Shown here in pieces: positions 1 to 6,986 of a stretch of 13,073 bases of DNA. The stretch's first letter is position 1. The number at the start of each line of letters is the position of its first letter. The notes below the pieces were generated by a model. That model had not been told where the DNA came from, did no database searches, and saw nothing but the letters and a program-made list of their open reading frames with translations. This DNA is from SZAS-79 sp038319115 (GTDB lineage Bacteria; Pseudomonadota; Gammaproteobacteria; Burkholderiales; SG8-39). The position numbers were made by a program, and so were the translations under genes. The stretch covers positions 1 through 13,073 of the forward strand of contig JBBQCV010000096.1 of NCBI GenBank assembly GCA_038319115.1, in the 5' to 3' direction.

Positions 1-551
1 GCATCGCGGTGTCGCTCGGCGGGGTGCTGGTGATCCTGTTCCAGGGGTCGCTCGACAAGGCGCTGGGGCTGGCATTCAATGCGGGCGATGTGGTCCTTTT
101 CGCCGGCATGGTCCTGTGGGCCTTGTATACGCTCAAGCTCATCGACCGCCCGCGCGCGCTGTCGCCGCCGGCCCTGGTGGCGGTCATCGCCGCTTTTGGT
201 GTCGCGGTGTGCACCCCGTTGGTGGTGGCCGAGGCCATCGCCGTGCACCCGCCACGCCTGGACGCCGGCACGCTGCTTGCGATCGTGTACATCGGCCTGG
301 GCCCGACACTGGGCGCCATGCTCTGCTTCAATTACGCCGTCGAGCGCATCGGCCCGGTGCGCGCCGGCGCGCTCGTGCACCTGATGGCGGTGTTCGCGAG
401 CGGGTTCGCGATCGTGCTGCTCGGCGAGAAGGTGCACCTGTTTCATGCGGCGGGGTTTGCCCTCGTGGTGGGCGGCGCGTTGCTCGCGCTCGCCTCGCCG
501 CGCATGAATGTTTCCCCTTCCCTGCCTTCCAAAGGAGTAGACCATGCCTGA
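1..551 (+). CDS. EamA/DMT-family transporter, 3' part only
   Basis: This is the C-terminal part of a drug/metabolite transporter (EamA) family inner-membrane protein. The reading frame is open from the window edge (first whole codon at base 3), so the start lies upstream and about 183 residues are visible. Hydrophobic segments follow one another as in the second EamA repeat: a GDVVLFAGMVLWALYTL segment, helices around IAAFGVAVCTPLVVA and IVYIGLGPTLGAMLCFNYAV, then the family-typical ending with LGEKVHLFHAAGFALVVGGALLA, where LGE followed by a last Gly-rich helix is characteristic. Family members export or import small metabolites, including amino acids, and the substrate cannot be read from sequence. 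The stop overlaps the ilvD start by 8 bases, and the ilvD ribosome-binding site lies inside the last codons, so the two genes are probably co-transcribed and translationally coupled. A role in branched-chain amino acid or keto acid traffic is only suggested by this context. Confidence 0.85.
   Translation, partial: IAVSLGGVLVILFQGSLDKALGLAFNAGDVVLFAGMVLWALYTLKLIDRPRALSPPALVAVIAAFGVAVCTPLVVAEAIAVHPPRLDAGTLLAIVYIGLGPTLGAMLCFNYAVERIGPVRAGALVHLMAVFASGFAIVLLGEKVHLFHAAGFALVVGGALLALASPRMNVSPSLPSKGVDHA
531..537 (+). promoter_or_regulatory. ribosome-binding site of ilvD
   Basis: AAAGGAG lies six bases before the ATG at 544 and inside the last codons of the transporter gene. It is one of the strongest Shine-Dalgarno sequences in the window and fixes the ilvD start. 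Confidence 0.8.
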
Positions 552-2232
552 CCAGAAGAACTGGCGTTCCAAATCGATCACCGGCGGGGTGGCGCGCGCG
601 CCCAACCGCGCCATGCTGCGTGCCGTCGGGTTCAAGGACGGCGACTTCGACAAGCCCATCGTCGGCGTGGCCAACGGCCACTCGACGCTGAACCCGTGCA
701 ACGCCGGCATCCAGCCGCTGGTGGACAGCGCGATTGCCGCGCTGGAGGCGGCCGGCGCCAAACCGCAGATGTTCGGCGTGCCGACCATCACCGACGGCAT
801 CGGCATGGGCACCGAGGCGATGAAATACTCGCTCGTGTCGCGCGAGGTGATTGCGGATGCCATCGAGACCTCGGTCAACGGCCAGGCCATGGACGGCGCG
901 CTGGTGGTGGGCGGCTGCGACAAGAACATGCCCGGCGGCATGATGGCGATCGCGCGCATGAACGTGCCGGCGATCTATGTCTATGCCGGCACCATCAAGC
1001 CAGGCAAGTGGAAAGGCGTGGACCTCACCGTGGTGTCGGTGTTCGAGGCGGTCGGCGCCTTCTCGGCCGGGCGCATGTCGAAGGAGGACTACGACGGCAT
1101 CGAGCGCAACGCCTGCCCCTCGGTGGGCGCCTGCGGCGGCATGTTCACCGCCAACACCATGTCCTCCTCTTTCGAGGCGCTCGGCATGAGTCTCATGGGG
1201 TCCTCGCAGATGGCCTCGCCCGATCGCGAGAAAGCCGACTCGTCGGCGGCCTCGGCGCGCGTGCTGGTCAACGCGATCAGGAACAACCTGCGCCCGCGCA
1301 AGATCATCACGCGCAAATCGATCGAGAACGCGGTGGCGCTGGTGATGGCCACCGGGGGCTCGACCAACGCGGTGCTGCATTTCCTCGCCATCGCCGCAGC
1401 GGCCGAAGTGAAGTGGACCATCGACGACTTCGAGCGCGTGCGCCGCAAGGTGCCGGTGCTGTGCGACCTCAAGCCTTCGGGCAAGTACGTGGCGGTGGAC
1501 TTCCACCGCGCCGGCGGCGTGCCGCAGGTGCTCAAGATCCTGCTCGCCAATGGCTTGCTGCATGGCGACTGCATGACCATCACCGGCAAGACCATCGCCG
1601 AGGAACTGAAGAACATCCCCGCCCAGCCGCGCAAGGACCAGGACGTGATCCGCCCGTTCAGCGCCCCGATCTACAAGCAGGGCCATCTCGCGATCCTCAA
1701 GGGCAACCTCGCCCCTGAAGGGTGTGTGGCCAAAATCACCGGCCTGAAGAACCCGGCGATCACCGGCCCGGCGCGGGTGTTCGATTCCGAGCCCGACTGC
1801 ATGAAGGCGATCATGGCCAAGAAGATCAAGGCCGGCGACGTGGTGGTGATCCGCTACGAAGGGCCCAAGGGCGGTCCGGGCATGCAGGAAATGCTTGCGC
1901 CCACTTCGGCGCTGATCGGCCAGGGGCTTGGTGAGTCGATCGGCCTACTGACCGACGGACGGTTCTCCGGCGGCACCTGGGGCATGGTTGTGGGTCACGT
2001 CGCGCCGGAGGCATTCGTTGGCGGCACGATTGCGCTGGTCAAGGAAGGTGATTCGATCACCATCGATGCAAAGAAGCAGCTCATCCAGCTCAACGTGTCG
2101 ACCAAGGAACTGGCCGCGCGCAGGAAGAAGTGGAAGCAGCCCAAACCGCGCTATACGCGCGGGTTGCTCGCCAAGTACGTGAAGCTGGTGTCCACCGCGA
2201 GCAAGGGCGCGGTCACCGACTGGGACGAGTAA
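544..2232 (+). CDS. ilvD: dihydroxy-acid dehydratase
   Basis: IlvD dehydrates 2,3-dihydroxy-isovalerate and 2,3-dihydroxy-3-methylvalerate to the 2-keto acids that precede Val/Leu and Ile, in the cytoplasm. The protein has 562 residues. Both ILVD/EDD signatures are present: CDKNMPGG at 125-132 and LLTDGRFSGGT followed by GHVAPEA around 468-490. Candidate Fe-S ligands are C52, C125 and C197. Their spacings of 73 and 72 match, from memory, the three cluster cysteines of plant [2Fe-2S] dehydratases, and the length fits that shorter type better than the roughly 616-residue E. coli [4Fe-4S] enzyme. K127 is the likely carbamylated Mg-binding lysine and S475 the likely catalytic serine. The start is set by AAAGGAG at 531-537, six bases before ATG. 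The gene overlaps the upstream transporter by 8 bases. Other members of the family are sugar-acid dehydratases, but full-length similarity favours IlvD. Confidence 0.95.
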   Translation: MPDQKNWRSKSITGGVARAPNRAMLRAVGFKDGDFDKPIVGVANGHSTLNPCNAGIQPLVDSAIAALEAAGAKPQMFGVPTITDGIGMGTEAMKYSLVSREVIADAIETSVNGQAMDGALVVGGCDKNMPGGMMAIARMNVPAIYVYAGTIKPGKWKGVDLTVVSVFEAVGAFSAGRMSKEDYDGIERNACPSVGACGGMFTANTMSSSFEALGMSLMGSSQMASPDREKADSSAASARVLVNAIRNNLRPRKIITRKSIENAVALVMATGGSTNAVLHFLAIAAAAEVKWTIDDFERVRRKVPVLCDLKPSGKYVAVDFHRAGGVPQVLKILLANGLLHGDCMTITGKTIAEELKNIPAQPRKDQDVIRPFSAPIYKQGHLAILKGNLAPEGCVAKITGLKNPAITGPARVFDSEPDCMKAIMAKKIKAGDVVVIRYEGPKGGPGMQEMLAPTSALIGQGLGESIGLLTDGRFSGGTWGMVVGHVAPEAFVGGTIALVKEGDSITIDAKKQLIQLNVSTKELAARRKKWKQPKPRYTRGLLAKYVKLVSTASKGAVTDWDE

Positions 2233-2238
2233 GCCGCT

Positions 2239-2257
2239 CGCCCGGTGTTGCCGGGCG
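2239..2257. terminator. hairpin between convergent ilvD and DUF924 genes, no T-tract
   Basis: A perfect 7-base-pair stem, CGCCCGG / CCGGGCG, with loop TGTTG sits in the 36-base gap between the ilvD stop and the DUF924 stop. It is placed like a shared terminator for two converging genes. Neither side has a run of T, so it is not a classical intrinsic terminator and may only block RNA ends or assist Rho. Confidence 0.4.
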
Positions 2258-2268
2258 GGGCGCCGCGC

Positions 2269-2832
2269 TCAGAAGCCCGAGCCCGGCGTCTTGAGGAAAG
2301 CGATTTCCTCGGCCGTCCCCGCGCGCCCCAGCGCCGCATTGCGATGCGGGAATCGCCCGAAGCGTTTGACGATCGCACGGTGGCGCTCAGCGTAGTCGGC
2401 GGCGTCGGCGGTTTCGGCGAACCGCGCCAGCGGCACTAAGAGCTCGCACGAGCGGTCCTGGTCGGCGAGCACCTCACTGTGCTCGTACGGCAGGTAGGCA
2501 AACATGCGCTCGACCGGCAGCATGGCCCGATCCCAGCCTGCGTCGATCACGCGCGCAGCCGTCGCGAACGCAAGCGGGTCGGAGGCGAAGGCGCGCGCGC
2601 TGCCACGGAACAGGTTGCGCGGAAACTGGTCGGTCACCACGATCAGCGCAAGCGCGTTGCGCGCGGTCTCGGCCCACGCTGCGAGCCGACCCTGCGCGGC
2701 GGCATTGTGCAGGGTAAGGAAACGCGCGCGAATGGTTTCATCGAACAGCGCGCTCTTCTCGAACCACGCCTTGCGACGTGGGCCCGGCGGCGTGCCGAAC
2801 CAGAAATCGAGCACTTGCTGGGCAGGGGGCAT
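2269..2832 (-). CDS. DUF924 family protein
   Basis: This is a 187-residue soluble protein of the DUF924 family (YPO/COG3803-like alpha-helical TPR-like fold), of unknown function. The family pattern runs through the whole length: VLDFWFG at 7-13, WF with FDETIRARF at 23-38, LIVVTDQFPRNLFRG at 63-77, YLPYEHSE at 113-120, RFGRFPHRNAALGR at 157-170, then a T-EE-FL ending. The start is taken at 2832 because homology begins with VLDFWFG directly after it; an in-frame ATG at 2895 would add 21 low-similarity residues and overlap the divergent neighbour. There is no Shine-Dalgarno sequence. The minus strand has GATTAT ending five bases before ATG, which would give an almost leaderless mRNA if it is a -10 box. 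It converges on ilvD and diverges from the thioredoxin-domain gene. Confidence 0.9.
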   Translation of the reverse strand: MPPAQQVLDFWFGTPPGPRRKAWFEKSALFDETIRARFLTLHNAAAQGRLAAWAETARNALALIVVTDQFPRNLFRGSARAFASDPLAFATAARVIDAGWDRAMLPVERMFAYLPYEHSEVLADQDRSCELLVPLARFAETADAADYAERHRAIVKRFGRFPHRNAALGRAGTAEEIAFLKTPGSGF

Positions 2833-2852
2833 GGCGGATAATCGATGCTCAA

Positions 2853-2867
2853 GCGGAATTTTTCCGC
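2853..2867. promoter_or_regulatory. inverted repeat in divergent intergenic region
   Basis: GCGGAA-TTT-TTCCGC is a perfect 6-base inverted repeat with a 3-base centre, in the middle of the 55-base gap between the divergent DUF924 and thioredoxin-domain genes. The gap also holds promoter-like hexamers: GATAAT (2837-2842) and GATTCT (2875-2880) on the plus strand, and GATTAT (2843-2838) and TAGAAT (2881-2876) on the minus strand. The position suits an operator for one or both genes, but no regulator is identified. Confidence 0.3.
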
Positions 2868-2887
2868 GACAGCCGATTCTAAGCCTC

Positions 2888-5008
2888 ATGCCCAACCGCC
2901 TCGCGCAGGAAACTTCCCCCTACCTGCAGCAGCACGCCGAAAACCCTGTGGACTGGCATCCGTGGGGCGAAGAGGCGCTGGCCCGCGCCCGCGCGACCGA
3001 CAAGCCGATCCTGCTGTCGGTGGGCTACTCGGCGTGCCATTGGTGCCATGTAATGGCGCACGAGAGCTTCGAGGACGAAGCCACCGCAGCGCTCATGAAC
3101 GGCCTGTTCGTGAACATCAAGGTCGACCGCGAGGAGCGGCCCGACATCGACCAGATCTACCAGACCGCCCACCAGATGCTGACCCAGAGCACCGGCGGCT
3201 GGCCGCTCACGATGTTCCTTGCGCCCGACGGCACGCCGTTTTTCAGCGGCACGTACTTCCCCAAAACGTCGCGTTACGGACTGCCCGGCTTCGGCGAACT
3301 GCTCGAGCGCGTTGCCGCCATCTGGCGCGAACGCCGCGCCGAAGTCAACGCGCAGGGCGAGCAGGTGCGCCTCGCGTTTTCGCGCATCGAGTCCGGCGCC
3401 GCCGCGGCCGCCGGCGGGCGCCGCGCGCATGCTTCCGATTTCGACGTCCAGCCAATCATGGAATCGATGGCGAACCTGCGCGAAGCGTTCGACGCCGAGT
3501 CGGGCGGATGGGGCCAGGCGCCCAAGTTTCCGCACCCGACCGACATCGAGCTGTGCCTGCGGCGCTATGCCCACGACGGCGACGGCAAAGCGCTGGAGAT
3601 GGCCGACATCACGCTGGAGAAAATGGCGCGCGGCGGCATCTACGACCAGCTCGGCGGGGGCTTTGCGCGCTACAGCACCGATGCCACGTGGACCATCCCG
3701 CATTTCGAGAAAATGCTCTACGACAATGGCCCGCTGCTCGCGCTGCTGGCCGATGCGCATGCGGCGACGGGCAAGCCGGTCTACGCGCGCGTGGCCGCTG
3801 AAACCGTGGCGTGGGTGATGCGCGAGATGCAGTCGCCCGAGGGTGGCTATTACTCCAGCCTCGACGCCGACTCGGAGGGTGAGGAAGGCAAGTTCTACGT
3901 ATGGGACCGCGAGGAAGTGCGCGCCCTGCTCACCGAGGACGAGTACGCCGCGTTCGCGCGCCACTATGGGCTCGATCTCGACCCCAATTTCGAGGAAAAG
4001 CACTGGAACCTCGTGCTTGCGCGCGACGACGCGGCCGACGCCCTCCCGCCCACCGCCGCCGCGACCAAGGCGATGCCCGACGCGCCGCGGGCCGCGCCCG
4101 ATTCGGCGCAGGCGGCGCTCGCTTCGGCGCGCGCGAAGGTTTTCGTGGCGCGCGAAAAGCGCGTGCGTCCGGGCCGCGACGAAAAGATCCTCGTGTCGTG
4201 GAATGCACTCATGGTGCGCGGCATGGCGCGCGCGGGACGGGTTTTCGGCGAGCGCGCATGGGTCGATTCGGCGCGCGCATCGCTTGCCTTCATCCAGCGC
4301 ACGCTGTGGAAGGACGGGCGGCTGCTGGCCACCTACAAGGACGGCCGGGCCCACCTCAATGCCTACCTCGACGATTACGCTTTCCTCATCGACGCGCTCA
4401 TCGAGATGTTGCAGGCCGATTTCGCGCCCGAGTGGCTCGCGTTCGCGCAGGACCTCGCCGATGTGCTGCTAGAGCAGTTCGAGGACCCCGAGGCGGGCGG
4501 CTTCTACTTTACCGGGCGCGACCACGAGCAACTCATCCATCGCCCCAAGCCCGGGCACGACAACGCGACCCCGTCGGGCAACGGCGTGGCGGCGCAGGCG
4601 CTGCAACGGCTCGCCGCGCTCACCGGCGAAGAGCGCTATCGCGAGGCTGCCGAGCGGGTGCTCGAGCGCTTCTACCCGGCCATGCGCCAGTTCCCGGCCG
4701 GTTTCGGCTCGCTCATGATCGCGCTCGAAGAGGCGCTCGCGCCGCCGACTTCGGTCATCCTGCGCGGCGCGCCCGAGGCACTTGCGACGTGGAGCAGGGC
4801 GCTTGCGCGCGAATACTGGCCGGCCACGATGCTGCTCGCGATCCCGGCCGGCATCGGCGGCCTGCCGCCGATCCTCGACAAGCCAGTTTCGGAGGCCGAC
4901 GCGCACGCCCCTGTCAACGCATGGGTATGCCAGGGCGTTACGTGCCTGTTGCCCGTCGCCGATATTGAAACACTTCGTAATACATGTAAGCAGGGGGCGG
5001 CACGCTAG
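2888..5008 (+). CDS. thioredoxin domain-containing protein, SSP411/YyaL (DUF255) family
   Basis: This 706-residue protein has an N-terminal thioredoxin-like DUF255 domain (about residues 1-165) followed by an (alpha/alpha)6-barrel-like region resembling N-acylglucosamine 2-epimerase/glycosidase folds. The start MPNRLAQETSPYLQQH matches the family's usual beginning, so the open frame upstream of 2888 is not coding. The CxxC pair is C50-H-W-C53 within SACHWCHVM. Family landmarks follow: VNIKVDREERPDID, TGGWPLTMFLAPDG, GTYFP, GQAPKFPHP, YDNGPLLAL, RPGRDEKILVSWN near 427-439 and HRPKPGHDNATPSGN near 551-565. No signal peptide is visible, so it is probably cytoplasmic. Its reaction is not established, and a redox or sugar-related role is inferred from the folds. 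Family length is usually near 680, so this copy is complete. No clear Shine-Dalgarno sequence precedes the ATG. Confidence 0.92.
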   Translation: MPNRLAQETSPYLQQHAENPVDWHPWGEEALARARATDKPILLSVGYSACHWCHVMAHESFEDEATAALMNGLFVNIKVDREERPDIDQIYQTAHQMLTQSTGGWPLTMFLAPDGTPFFSGTYFPKTSRYGLPGFGELLERVAAIWRERRAEVNAQGEQVRLAFSRIESGAAAAAGGRRAHASDFDVQPIMESMANLREAFDAESGGWGQAPKFPHPTDIELCLRRYAHDGDGKALEMADITLEKMARGGIYDQLGGGFARYSTDATWTIPHFEKMLYDNGPLLALLADAHAATGKPVYARVAAETVAWVMREMQSPEGGYYSSLDADSEGEEGKFYVWDREEVRALLTEDEYAAFARHYGLDLDPNFEEKHWNLVLARDDAADALPPTAAATKAMPDAPRAAPDSAQAALASARAKVFVAREKRVRPGRDEKILVSWNALMVRGMARAGRVFGERAWVDSARASLAFIQRTLWKDGRLLATYKDGRAHLNAYLDDYAFLIDALIEMLQADFAPEWLAFAQDLADVLLEQFEDPEAGGFYFTGRDHEQLIHRPKPGHDNATPSGNGVAAQALQRLAALTGEERYREAAERVLERFYPAMRQFPAGFGSLMIALEEALAPPTSVILRGAPEALATWSRALAREYWPATMLLAIPAGIGGLPPILDKPVSEADAHAPVNAWVCQGVTCLLPVADIETLRNTCKQGAAR

Positions 5009-5023
5009 GCTTTTTGCGGTAAA

Positions 5024-5029
5024 TTGACA
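5024..5029 (+). promoter_or_regulatory. possible -35 box upstream of cytochrome c gene
   Basis: TTGACA is an exact match to the sigma-70 -35 consensus and lies in the 67-base gap before the cytochrome c gene. No good -10 box sits 16-18 bases downstream (the region there is GC-rich; TACCGA at 5051-5056 is weak and 21 bases away), so it may be chance. Confidence 0.25.
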
Positions 5030-5075
5030 GCAATCAGGCGCCCTCCGGCCTACCGAAATCGTCCAAGGAGTCCCA

Positions 5076-5387
5076 ATGAAATTCGTCCCCCTCGCCGTAG
5101 CCCTCGCTGCCGGCGCCGTGCTTTCGCTGCCGGCGCAGGCAAGCGAAGAGCTGGCCAAGAAGTACATGTGCATGACTTGCCACACGGTCGACAAGAAGCT
5201 CGTCGGTCCGTCCTACAAGGATGTGGCCGCCAAGTACGCTTCAGACAAGACCGCCGAAGCCAAGCTGGTGGACAAGGTCAAGAAGGGCGGCGTGGGCGTG
5301 TGGGGGCAGATCCCGATGCCGCCCAACGACAAGGTGCCCGATGCCGACCTCAAGGCGCTGGTGAAGTGGGTCCTGGCGGCGAAGTAA
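5076..5387 (+). CDS. periplasmic c-type cytochrome, c-551/c8 class
   Basis: This small monohaem electron carrier has 103 residues. Residues 1-22 form a signal peptide (Lys at 2, hydrophobic Ala/Leu core, cleavage after PAQA), leaving a mature protein of about 81 residues, the size of Pseudomonas cytochrome c-551. The haem site is C32-M-T-C35-H36, with VGPSYKDVAAKY as in c-551. The distal Met ligand is M81 in the class-typical GVWGQIPMPPN, and the protein ends in the usual KWVL helix. It should shuttle electrons in the periplasm, for example from the bc1 complex to a terminal oxidase or nitrite reductase; the partner is not indicated by the neighbours. AAGGAG at 5065-5070, five bases before ATG, fixes the start. 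A strong terminator follows 19 bases after the stop, so it is likely transcribed alone or as the last gene after the thioredoxin-domain gene. Confidence 0.95.
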   Translation: MKFVPLAVALAAGAVLSLPAQASEELAKKYMCMTCHTVDKKLVGPSYKDVAAKYASDKTAEAKLVDKVKKGGVGVWGQIPMPPNDKVPDADLKALVKWVLAAK

Positions 5388-5406
5388 GTCGCACCGCTGC
5401 ACCGCC

Positions 5407-5432
5407 AAAGCCGGGCAATGCCCGGCTTTTTT
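5407..5432 (+). terminator. rho-independent terminator after cytochrome c gene
   Basis: The stem AAAGCCGGGC / GCCCGGCTTT has the tri-base loop AAT and is followed immediately by T residues to 5432. It is a classical intrinsic terminator that separates the cytochrome gene from the binding-protein gene. Confidence 0.9.
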
Positions 5433-5433
5433 A

Positions 5434-5463
5434 TTGCCCCTCCCGCTGGGGCGCGGCTATCAT
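5434..5463 (+). promoter_or_regulatory. candidate sigma-70 promoter of binding-protein gene
   Basis: TTGCCC at 5434-5439 and TATCAT at 5458-5463 are separated by 18 bases and match the -35 and -10 consensus in four and five of six positions. Transcription would start near 5470, giving a leader of about 31 bases with GGGAGG at 5491-5496 before the ATG at 5501. The placement directly after the cytochrome terminator supports a fresh transcription start here. Confidence 0.45.
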
Positions 5464-5500
5464 GGGCGCCTTTCTGCCGCCAACGCTCCTGGGAGGACGT

Positions 5501-6838
5501 ATGCAGTCAACGAATTTCGCCCCCAAACTCGCTTTTGCGGCCCTCGCCGCCGCTTCCGCCTTCGTGCTCACCGGCTGCAGCGAGGACAAGAAGCCCGCGC
5601 CCGCGACGGTCGTCGTCGTGCAGGCACCGCCCCCGCCGCCGCCGTCGATCGAAATCAAGATCGGCCACGTGGGTCCCATGACGGGCGGCATCGCGCACCT
5701 TGGCAAGGACAACGAAAACGGCGCGCGCATGGCGGTGGACGAAGCCAACGCGGCCAAGATCAAGATCGACGGCAAGGACGCCAAGTTCGTGTTCATCGGC
5801 GAGGACGACCAGGCCGACCCCAAGGTCGGCACCACCGTGGCGCAGAAGCTCGTGGACGCCAAGGTCGCGGGTGTGGTGGGCCACCTGAACTCGGGCACTT
5901 CCATCCCGGCCTCGACGATCTACAACCAGGCCGGCATCCCTGTGATCTCCGGTTCGGCCACCAACCCCAAGCTCACCGAGCAGGGATTCAAGAACCAGTT
6001 CCGCGTCGTCGGTCGCGACGACCAGCAGGGCCCGGCCATCGCGAGCTACCTCGCGGCCGACGCCAAGCCCAAAGTGGTGGCGATCATCGACGATGCCACC
6101 GCGTACGGCGAAGGGTTGGCCAATGAGGTCGAGAAAACCCTCAAGGACGCCAAGATCAAGGTGCTGCCGCGCGAGAAAGGTACCGACAAGACCACCGACT
6201 GGAAGGCGATCCTCACCAAGCTGAAGGGCAAGCGCCCCGATGCGATCTTCTACGGCGGCATGGACGCCACCGGCGGTCCGCTGGTCAAGCAGGGCCGCGA
6301 GCTCGGCATCAAGGCGGTGTTCGCCTTCGGCGACGGCGCGTGCACGGACGAAATGTCCAAGCTCGCGGGCGACGCGGCCGAGGGCCTCTTGTGTTCACAG
6401 GCCGGCATCCCGGTGGCCGCGGCGGACCCGAAATTCCTCGACAACTACAAGAAGAAATACAACGTCGATCCGATCCTGTACGCGCCGTTCACGTATGACG
6501 CGGCGAACCTGATCATCGAGGCGATCAAGAAAGCCAATTCGCCCGATCCGGCCAAGTACCTGCCCGAGCTGGCGAAGATCGAGTACCAGGGCGCCACCGG
6601 CCAGATCTCGTTCGACGACAAAGGCGATCGCAAGGACGCCGAGATGACGATCTTCACCATGAAGGGCGGCAAGATCACCCCCGTGGCGGTCATCAAGGGC
6701 GGCAAGACCATCACCATGGTCGACTTTATCGCCGCACGCACGGCTGCCGTCGCCCCTGCTGCAGCGCCGGCCGCACCGGCGGCGCCTGCCGCCGCGCCCG
6801 CGGCCGATGCGCCCAAAGCCGACGCAATGAAGAAGTAA
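5501..6838 (+). CDS. branched-chain amino acid ABC transporter substrate-binding lipoprotein (LivJ/LivK type)
   Basis: This periplasmic-binding protein (type 1, Periplasmic_binding_6) captures Leu/Ile/Val-like ligands for the LivHMGF importer encoded just downstream. It has 445 residues. Residues 1-25 are a lipoprotein signal with lipobox LTGC and acylation at C26, so it is membrane-anchored rather than freely soluble. A Pro-rich linker (APPPPPPS) leads into IKIGHVGPMTGGIAHLG. The segments GVVGHLNSGTSIPAS, PVISGSATNPKLT, FRVVGRDDQQGPA and AYGEGLA correspond to the ligand-contacting stretches of E. coli LivJ. The last 35 or so residues are an Ala/Pro repeat tail ending DAMKK, absent from E. 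coli LivJ. GGGAGG at 5491-5496 sets the start; the open frame upstream runs through the cytochrome gene and is not used. J and K paralogues cannot be told apart, and ligand specificity is inferred from family and context. Confidence 0.93.
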   Translation: MQSTNFAPKLAFAALAAASAFVLTGCSEDKKPAPATVVVVQAPPPPPPSIEIKIGHVGPMTGGIAHLGKDNENGARMAVDEANAAKIKIDGKDAKFVFIGEDDQADPKVGTTVAQKLVDAKVAGVVGHLNSGTSIPASTIYNQAGIPVISGSATNPKLTEQGFKNQFRVVGRDDQQGPAIASYLAADAKPKVVAIIDDATAYGEGLANEVEKTLKDAKIKVLPREKGTDKTTDWKAILTKLKGKRPDAIFYGGMDATGGPLVKQGRELGIKAVFAFGDGACTDEMSKLAGDAAEGLLCSQAGIPVAAADPKFLDNYKKKYNVDPILYAPFTYDAANLIIEAIKKANSPDPAKYLPELAKIEYQGATGQISFDDKGDRKDAEMTIFTMKGGKITPVAVIKGGKTITMVDFIAARTAAVAPAAAPAAPAAPAAAPAADAPKADAMKK

Positions 6839-6861
6839 GCGGACCTTTCGCGATGCGTCAC

Positions 6862-6895
6862 GAAAACGGCACCCCCGGGTGCCGTTTTCATTTTG
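6862..6895 (+). terminator. rho-independent terminator between binding-protein gene and livH
   Basis: GAAAACGGCACC pairs with GGTGCCGTTTTC (6862-6873 with 6878-6889; 12 base pairs, loop CCCG), followed by ATTTTG. The run of A on one side and T on the other makes it a possible bidirectional terminator. It begins 24 bases after the binding-protein stop and precedes livH, so much of the binding-protein transcript should end here. Confidence 0.85.
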
Positions 6896-6986
6896 CCCGC
6901 TGGGTGAAGGCGCGCACCAGCGGCCGCACACCGGGTTGCGGCGCGGTTTCGCCAACTGGCCCGTCGTTTGCTAGCGTGTCCCGCTG

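Noticed and set aside
2504..2887. Upstream extension of the thioredoxin-domain gene in the same frame
   Set aside because: It runs antisense through the DUF924 gene and has no family similarity; the family begins with MPNRLAQETSPYLQQH at 2888.
2879..4354. Long minus-strand open frame opposite the thioredoxin-domain gene
   Set aside because: Composition is Arg/Gly/Ala/His-rich with no recognisable motif; the plus-strand protein has continuous family similarity across the same bases.
5024..5500. Upstream extension of the binding-protein frame
   Set aside because: It overlaps the cytochrome c gene and its terminator, and the lipoprotein signal with a Shine-Dalgarno sequence fixes the start at 5501.
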